Source: Proteles cristata cristata
Taxonomy: Eukaryota > Chordata > Mammalia > Carnivora > Hyaenidae
Direction: 5' to 3'
DNA length: 64,000 nt
NCBI GenBank assembly: GCA_017311185.1
Contig: JAESUZ010002871.1
Span: 1,736,001 to 1,800,000, forward strand
In this document: positions 56,926 to 64,000 of the stretch, piece after piece
Layout: each line of letters opens with the position of its first letter
Numbering within the stretch: the stretch's first letter is position 1
Program-made: the position numbers and the translations under genes
The notes under the pieces: model-generated
Told to the model about the DNA's origin: nothing
The model's database searches: none
Seen by the model: the letters and a program-made list of their open reading frames with translations, nothing else

Positions 56926-59383
56926 AAGATCTGGCTATGTGTCTTGATAGTTGACAGCACTTATTTTTATTACTATAAAATACCATAAATATCAATGAGG
57001 ATAATGTATTTTCTTGAAATTAAGCCAGATAAATTTAGCTGGCTCTTTTGTTATGCATCTTCCAAACATCCCATGTTTATCAGACATTTTCTATGAAGCT
57101 CCCAACAAAAAGTTAAGTGTTGCCAACTTTAGTTCCTAATGATTTAAGGTCCTATAAGAGAAACAACAGTCATTAATTTAATTCTCACTACTATATGCAG
57201 TTTCAAAGTTCCTTGATATTTAAGTTAAATAATTGTTTTCTGATGTGTTTATGGGTAAACTTCATTAACATCTTTCTAAAAAGCTTATGTGATCTTGAAA
57301 AAAGAGATTTTTTTTCAGGTTGCCTATTATGTTTCTATTTCTATTCAACTCATCTCCCTTTGAGTAGTAAGAGTTACAGTAGCTTTAGTGGCAGATTAAG
57401 AAGTTACAGTCATACAATCATTCCAACAGACTTGGCGTGTACTACATTTCTAAGCAGAAATCAGATCTGTGATTGGTAGATGATAAAACGAGGTATCCCT
57501 TCCCTTTTATGATTCAGTTTCTGCCTTCAGCCTCCTAATGACTATAGGTCATTACCATAGGCTGTGGTTTGGAATTTAGACAGAGAGCCAAATTCCACAT
57601 CTCTGAGAGAATTAAGCACCAAAGCAAGTCATTTTTACTTTAAATGAGATTTCTTTCTACATACACTTCTTCTAAGATAGATCATATTCATCTCCCCTGA
57701 GCTGGCAGGCAGATTTGTGTTCCTGGGAGAAACGCAGCAGCCACAGGCCGGGGGCAGTAGCCCAAGCTGTTGAAAGATTTAAGCAAATCAGTAATAACTT
57801 CTAAGAGAGCACTAAGACTGCTTAAATATATTGCATCAGGTTTGTACTTAATGGTTCAAGGTAAATTTTGACCTGTAATACGCAAAAATTTTAGACAGAG
57901 GAGCCAATTTTGGTTAAGCATTTTATAGTATTTTAGTTACAAATGGTCATCCAGAGTCTCCAACCCCCTGCTAATTATGAAAAATTTCAAGAGACATTTT
58001 TTCATCCCAGAGGAAGCTCTATTGTGATTTAAGAGTCCCCAAACAAAGTAAGCAACTTATCATAGCCCCATTTTTAAAAAAACATTTGAAATATCTCAAC
58101 CTCTTTTCATAAATTATACAGCCAACCTATTATATCTTTTCTTATTGCAAGTTGTATAAATCTGGGGGGTTTGTTATAAGTTTTAAAACCACAGGAAAAC
58201 TTTTAGAATAAGGATTGTCAAACTTTTTGGCTTTCTTGAAGGCAAGAAGATTATCTTGCCATGTTTTCAGGTGTTTTCTTGCATATTTTGAAAAGCAAAG
58301 TGATTAATTCCCATGGTATTTTAAAATGCATTTGTTCTTTAAACATATTTTTTGTTCATTTAAATAACTGAATTTGTTTTGATGGGAAAAGGCAGTAACA
58401 TGAAATTAAGTGGTGTTTCAATGCAGAAAAATACACAATGATTCATTTATTTGGGGTTGTTTTTTTTTTTTTTTTGTCTTTTACATCTCTGCTTTTATAC
58501 TTATTATGTTAACAATAGCAGTGTCCTTTTTCCATTAATCCAGAGGTGGTCTAACCAACACCATTCCTTCCTTTCTCTGTTTTAAAAATATGGATCTATA
58601 TTTTTATTATTCTAAGTCAATCATATGAAACTTTGGCAATGTTTTTTCAGAAAGCCAGAATTAGGCCAATGGTACATACTATTCTCCTAGAGATTGATAT
58701 TGGTCTGAAGAGAGTATAAGGATCAATCAGACTGAAGATGAGGACTTGTGTTCCATAACTAGAAGAGACTTTCTATTTCTTACCATAGGTGAACAAGATA
58801 TATGCCGCTCAGAAGGTGCTGGCAGTCATCTTCTGACCATGAGCAAAGCCCAAATCGAGACAAAAGGAAAGAAATACTGAGTGGCAGAGAAATGGAATCA
58901 GAGTCCTAGATATTATTAAGACAGGATCCTGTCCTACCTCTAGACTTCCTTCTCTGTGAGATAAGAAACAGTAATACAGTCAATATTTCTTTTACTTGTA
59001 ACCAAAAGCATCCTAAATGACACAACTTCTTAAGTAATTTTTAAGTAAATTGTAGCATATTTATAAAGTTGCACATTACACTTATTGGTTCAGCCATTTA
59101 TTTTAATGAAATTAAAAGATGGCTTCTACATTAACCAGATAAAACAAAAACAATCTTTTTTATTTCTCCAATGATCTCAATAGCCTGAGAACTTAAGATC
59201 AGTCACTTACCAAAAAAAAAGTGCAAATGCCATCAAATTCCCACTGCCTCTATTATAGTGTAGGATACTCTAATAGGTCATTACTCACTGAAGATGGATG
59301 TCTGTGTGGTGTTAATAGTTCCTTGACATGCTAGTTACTCCCAGATCATCTCTAAGTTTTTTGTTAAGAAGGCCTAAGAAAGA

Positions 59384-59436
59384 GGGCCAGTGGTGCCATG
59401 GGTAACACATTTGACTATGGATCAGAGGAAGTCTGC
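59384..59436 (+). pseudogene. tRNA-Arg-like 5' fragment (pseudogene)
   Basis: GGGCCAGTGGTGCCATGGGT, AACACATTTGACTATGGATC and AGAGGA match the acceptor 5' strand, D arm and anticodon arm of tRNA-Arg(ACG), with CpG-type decay (the anticodon reads ATG). The 3' half (T arm and acceptor 3' strand) is not recognisable, so it is not a working tRNA. It is not part of a CAN-SINE, whose head differs. Confidence 0.55.
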
Positions 59437-59686
59437 AAAAGACACATCGGATCTCAAGAACATGCACAGAAGATCTCCCCTTAACCTCTAGTCTTCATAG
59501 TGCCCCACTTCTCCACTTCTGCTCTTGTTCATCTTTCAAACGCACACCTAACTCTCACTGATTCATAATCCAATTTTATTACATCAGAAATATATGAGTA
59601 TATTTTTCGTTATTTTATTTCCTTGTAAGACCTACTTCTATCAGCAAGAATTTAAAAGCTCAACTACTTTGATGACAAGTGAATAA

Positions 59687-59900
59687 GGGCACCTGGGTGG
59701 CTCAGCCAGTTAAGTGCCAGACCCTTGATTTCGAGATCAGGTCATGCTCTCAGGTTTAGTGAGTTCGAACCCAGTATTGGGCTCTGCGTTGATAGCACGG
59801 AGCTTGCTTGAGATTCTCTCTCTCCCATGTTCTCTGCCCTTACACCCCTCGTGTGCATTTTCTCTCTCTCAAAATAAATAAACATCAAAAAAAAAAAACC
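59687..59900 (+). mobile_element. CAN-SINE with target-site duplication
   Basis: Head GGGCACCTGGGTGGCTCAGC, GTGAGTTCGAACCCAGTATT, (CT) body, AAATAAATAAACATCAAAAA tail. Repeats CAAGTGAATAA at 59676-59686 and 59901-59911. Confidence 0.95.
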
Positions 59901-60547
59901 CAAGTGAATAATGCATTAAAATTAGAATATCTTTAAAAACCAAACCTCATTAAATGAGTTCTAATTCACTTTGTCACAAATACACATTTATCCCCAAACA
60001 CACATATTATCAAACTTTAAATACTTTTAACATGAATATTACTTTCCCTTCACCCAGAAAAGACCATAATATCTTTCAGTAATTCCTCAGTAAAAACAGG
60101 CTGACAACTTGTTCTTTCCTCAGCAGAAAAAAATCATAAAAGGAGTTTTAAGCAATCTTTGCACATAAAAAAAAATTTACTGAATACTCTATATTCACAG
60201 ACTTTAAGTGTTCAAGTAGATACATGGAGGTAAAGATGACCCAGACATGAATCTTGCATTCAAGTGATATAAACAGACTTAATAAAAAGAAAGTTATGAC
60301 AAATGAAGAAATGACTTGCTTTTCAGTGAAAATTACCAACACCAAAAGTACAGAAAAAGTAGATGACAAGTGAGAAGGGAAAAAGCATTTGCAGGTTCAA
60401 AAAGCATGAAACTTATTAGGTATTACTTTGACTAATTTTATTTTATCTGTTACAAAAAGGTGAAGTAATTCTGCACGTATAAGGCAAAAAAAAAAAAAAA
60501 AGATTGTGGGCTACTTTTTTGTAAGGGTGGAAGTTATATAAGTGTTT

Positions 60548-60920
60548 GCTTGCTTTATTTACTTGTTTGTTTATTTTAAGGTTCCCTTTATTTGCTTAAG
60601 CCATTTTCCAAGCAATCTCACCCCAGTGTGGGGCTCAAACTCATGACCCTGAGATCAAGAGTTAGATACTCTAGGGCGCCTGGGTGGCTTAATCGGTTAA
60701 GCGTCCGACTTTCGTTTGGGTCATAATCTCGCGGTTCGTGGGTTCAGGCCCGTCGGGTTCTGTGCTGACTGCCAGCTCAGAGCCTGGAGCCTGTTTCAGT
60801 CTGTGACTCCCTCTCTCTGACCCTCCCCTGCTCATGCTGTCTCTCTCTCTCTCCCAGAAATAAATTAAAAAAAAAAAAAAAAGAGTTGGATACTCTACTG
60901 ACTGAGCCACCCAGGCACTC
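60548..60920 (-). mobile_element. CAN-SINE (older), split by a younger SINE
   Basis: Outer element on the minus strand: T-rich side TTTATTTACTTGTTTGTTTA, GTGTGGGGCTCAAACTCATG, GATCAAGAGTTAGATACTCT (broken here), resuming TACTCTACTGACTGAGCCAC and CCAGGCACTCTGAG. Confidence 0.9.
60673..60880 (+). mobile_element. Felid CAN-SINE nested in an older SINE
   Basis: Head AGGGCGCCTGGGTGGCTTAA, TCGCGGTTCGTGGGTTC, CTGACTGCCAGCTCAGAGCC, (CT)n and a long A-tail. Direct repeats AAGAGTTAGATACTCT (60657-60672) and AAGAGTTGGATACTCT (60881-60896) differ at one base. Confidence 0.95.
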
Positions 60921-61489
60921 TGAGGGCCACTTATTTTAAAAAATGGGCAAATACAAATTACTAAAGAGATATGTCAGAAATTAACTTTTGAATTACTGTT
61001 TAAATTAAGAACATCTAAAAGTATTATTTCTACTTCTTTGTCCCAAGAATGTCTTACATTCCAAAAATTCTGTTAAAAATAGTTTATTTCCAATAAAATA
61101 GTCTACCCTAGAAGGTTAAACATTATCTAACCTGGATCTCTTAGAAACATCATCAAATATATTCTGGCTTATAAAAATTGAGTTGAGAAGACATCTTTAT
61201 TTTTTAAACCTACAATAAAATTCTTATTTCAACTTAAAACTGTGCAAGAAAGTACATGATTTTTCGACATAAGTATGTTTGATGATATATATGAGCAAAA
61301 CAATTTGAATATTACTAATTCTAATATAAATGGAGGTTAAAATCTCACAATGAGGTTGATTAAGACAAAGAAATCAAAACTACACAAACTATAAACTACT
61401 GCTTAGAGTCAACTAGTGGAATTAAACCGACATTTAATGCAGACACAGATTGTTGAGATCACACCATCCTGAGGTTCAAGGGTTTGTTT

Positions 61490-62306
61490 CTCTGTTTGCT
61501 TAACTGCAGATGAAGATATCATTAAACATCTGACAGAAGATTGTCAACCAGAATTCCATCCCATAAAACCAACCTTCAAAAATTAAAAGAAAAGCATTTT
61601 CAGATTAAAAAAAAACTATACAATCTTCACCTTTCACTAAACGAAAAACTAAGTAGACTTAAATAATATGTTCCCAAGTGGAAACTCAAATCTTCAGGAA
61701 AATCTGAAGGGCCCTAAAAACAATTATATGTGTGGGTAAATTTAAAAGACTATTATTTTTTAAAATTTCATTAAAATAAATATAACTGTTAAAAATTGCA
61801 ATATTGTTTTGTGAGGTGTATCAGTAACTCCAATATGATAACTCTTATGAGACTCTATATAGGATAAGAGGTGGGTTAAATGGACCTTTCCAGTAGTAAG
61901 ATCTCTACATTTAATGTGAAGTGGTACAAAATGGACTTTATGAATACTGTGTGATATTAAAGATGCATATGGCAATTCCTACAACTAAAATAAAAAAAAC
62001 TTCAAAGTGATATAGGTGAAAGCAATAAATGAAAACTAAGTTTGAGTGAATACATATTGAATAATTCTAAACAAGGCAGGAAAAAATGGAATAAAGCAAA
62101 ATAAAGGCAATAGCAACAGAAAGAAACATGGAGAAGACAAAGAACAAATAGCAAAATTGTAGACCTAAACAACCATATCAATAATTAAGTGCTATTGGCT
62201 AAGGGCTCCAATTAAAACCCATAGATTAGCAAAATGATTTTAAACAACCAACCAAACAAACAAATGAAACTCAACTCTGCTGTCTACAAAACTTACATTA
62301 AACAAA
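61490..62306 (+). mobile_element. L1M ORF1 end, inter-ORF region and ORF2 start
   Basis: Plus-strand order fits an older L1: ORF1 C-terminal words (AACCAGAATTCCATCCCATA, near 61546), inter-ORF text (ATGTGTGGGTAAATTTAAAA, GAAGTGGTACAAAATGGAC), then endonuclease start (TAAGGGCTCCAATTAAAACC, near 62201, and CTGCTGTCTACAAAACTTAC, near 62278). It breaks off where the Tigger1 element begins. Frames are destroyed. Confidence 0.7.
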
Positions 62307-64000
62307 GGCATGCTTCATTTTATTGGGGTTCACTTTTTGCACTTCACAGGAATTGCAAGTTTGTGGCAACATTGCATTGAGCAAGTCTGTCGGTGCCATT
62401 TTTCCAACAGCATTTTGTTCACTTCATGCCTCTGTGTCACATTTTGGTAACTCTCACAATATTTCAAACTATTTCATTATTGTTATATTTGTTATGGTGA
62501 CCTGTAATCAGTGATCTTTGATGTTTACTATTATAATTGTCTTGAGCATCATGAACTGCTCCCATGTAAGATGGTGAACTTAATAAATGTTATGTGTGTT
62601 CTGATTCCTCCACCGAACTGGCTATTACCCTATTTCTCTCCCTCTCCTCAGGCTTATTTATTTCCTGAGACACAACAATCTTGCAATTAAGCCAATTAAT
62701 TACCCTACAATGGCCTCTAACTGTCCAAGTGAAAGGAAGAATTGCACATCTCTCACTTTAAATCAAAAGCTGGAAATGATTAAGCTTAGTGAGAAAGGTG
62801 TATTAAAAGCCAAGACAGGCCAAAAGCTAGGCCTTTGATATCAGTTAGTCGAGTTGTGATACAAAGGAAAAAAGTTTTGAAGGAAATGAAAATTGCTGCT
62901 CCAGTGAACACACAAATGATAAGAAAGAGAAACAACCTTCTTGCTGTCTGGAGAAGGTTTTAGTGGTCTGCATAGGGGATCAAACCAGCCACAACGTTCC
63001 CTTAGGTCAAAACCTAATCCAGAGCAAAGCCCTAACTCTTTCCAATTCTATGAAGTCTGAGGGAGGTGAGGAAACTTCAGAAGTAAAGTTTGAAGGCCAG
63101 CAGAGGTTGTTTGATGAGGTTTAAGAAGGACATCTCCGTAACATTAAAGTGCAAGGTGAAGCAGTGAGTGCTGATGTAGAAGCTGCAGTAGGTTATCCAG
63201 AAGATCTAGCTGAGAGAGCTCACAAAGGTGGCTACACTAAATAACAAATTTTCAATGTAGATGAAACAGTATTCTATCTAAAGAAGATGCCATCCATGAC
63301 CTTCATATTTAGAGAGAAATCAATGCCTGGTTTCAAAGCTTCTAAGGACAAGCTGACTGTCATTAGGGGCTAATGCAGCTGACAACTTCAAAGTTGAAGC
63401 TAACGCTTATTTACCATTCTGAAAATCCTAGGGCCCTTAGGAAATATGCTAAATCTACTCTGCCTGTGCTCTATAAATGGAAAATAAAGCCTAGATGACA
63501 GCACATCTGTTTGTAACATGGTTCACTGAATATTTAAGCCCACTGTTGAGACCTACTGCTCCGAAAAAAAATATTTTAAAATATTACTGCTCATTGACAA
63601 TGTACCTGGTCACCCAAGAGTTCTGATGGAGATACCCAATGAGATTAATGTTGGTTTCATGCCTACTAACACAACAACCATTCCGCAGCTATTAGATCAA
63701 GGAGAAATTTCGACTTTTAAGTCCTATCATTTAAGAAATACACTCTGTAAAACCCTCGCTGCCTTAGATAGTGATTACTCATGTATCTGGGTGAAGTTAA
63801 TTGAAAACCTTCTGGAGAAGATTCACCATTCTAGATGCCATTGAGAACATCTGTGACTCATGTGAAGAAGTCAAAATATCAACATGAACAGGACTTGGGA
63901 AGAAGTTGATTCCAATTCTCATGGATGACTTTGAGGGCTTAGAGATATTAGCAAAGGGAGTAAGTACAGATGTGTGGGAACAGCAAGAGGAGTAGAATTA
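62307..64000 (+). mobile_element. Tigger1-type pogo DNA transposon (runs off window)
   Basis: Begins GGCATGCTTCATTTTATTGG; the outer terminal repeat is not clearly seen. It then carries the Tigger 5' region (TTTGTGGCAACATTGCATTG, GTGTCACATTTTGGTAACTC) and a transposase gene starting near 62710 (ATGGCCTCTAACTGTCCAAG). Frameshifts and stops scatter the frame. Catalytic blocks are still visible: NVDET (about 63258), LLIDN (about 63590) and [11 protein letters not shown] (about 63690), the three acidic residues of the DDD-type transposase. The gene is dead, and its 3' end lies beyond 64000. Confidence 0.9.

Larger units (their letters stand above)
36649..64000 (-). other. CNTLN: CNTLN intronic sequence (runs off window)
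   Basis: By position upstream of the 186-bp exon this should be intron of CNTLN, with no further convincing exon seen. Much of it is L1, SINE and DNA-transposon sequence, listed separately. Long unique stretches with nothing recognised: 36649-37364, 45975-47240, 48025-48359, 48776-50089, 50226-52429, 53948-54739, 54830-56112, 56926-59383, 59912-60547 and 60921-61489. Confidence 0.7.

Overview
The window is mammalian nuclear DNA from a carnivore, almost certainly a felid. It carries about 18 copies or fragments of the tRNA-derived CAN-SINE, and the best preserved ones have the felid head (GGGGCGCCTGGGTGGCTCAG) and box region. Several L1 copies belong to one young carnivore-type lineage. There are no bacterial features, CRISPR arrays or operons.

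The only host gene I can support is the 3' end of CNTLN (centlein) on the minus strand. Three phase-0 exons with consensus splice sites lie at 36463-36648 (62 codons), 33748-33825 (26 codons) and 22551-22652 (33 codons plus TGA), with an AATAAA signal at 22443-22448. Together they encode the last 121 residues of this centrosome-cohesion coiled-coil protein. Everything above 36648 should be CNTLN intron (no earlier exon was found), and everything below about 22425 should be downstream intergenic DNA.

Layout. 1-22400 is intergenic and almost wholly old transposons: L1 fragments nested in older L1s, two minus-strand ERV-L-like remnants (about 5200-10790 and 14624-17640) broken by later L1 insertions, MaLR and MLT2-type LTRs, and a hAT-like element. 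22443-36648 is the CNTLN 3' region, with mostly unique intron and scattered SINE, L2, MIR and L1 pieces. 36649-64000 is intron. It contains a full-length but inactivated L1 (about 38794-45970) with two tandem 5'UTR monomers, YY1-like 5' end, broken ORF1 and ORF2. It also holds a related 5'-truncated L1 (47259-48006), a Tigger-like element with terminal inverted repeats (53303-53947), nested SINEs, and a Tigger1-type pogo transposon running off the right edge (from about 62307).

The most instructive observations are records of retrotransposition: an L1 with a 5' inversion of the twin-priming type (14798-15998), an L1 with a probable 3' transduction between two A-tracts (21139-21669), and two neighbouring L1 copies sharing the same premature ORF2 stop. 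I found no previously undescribed biological system. Repeat family names come from recognition by eye and need RepeatMasker to confirm.
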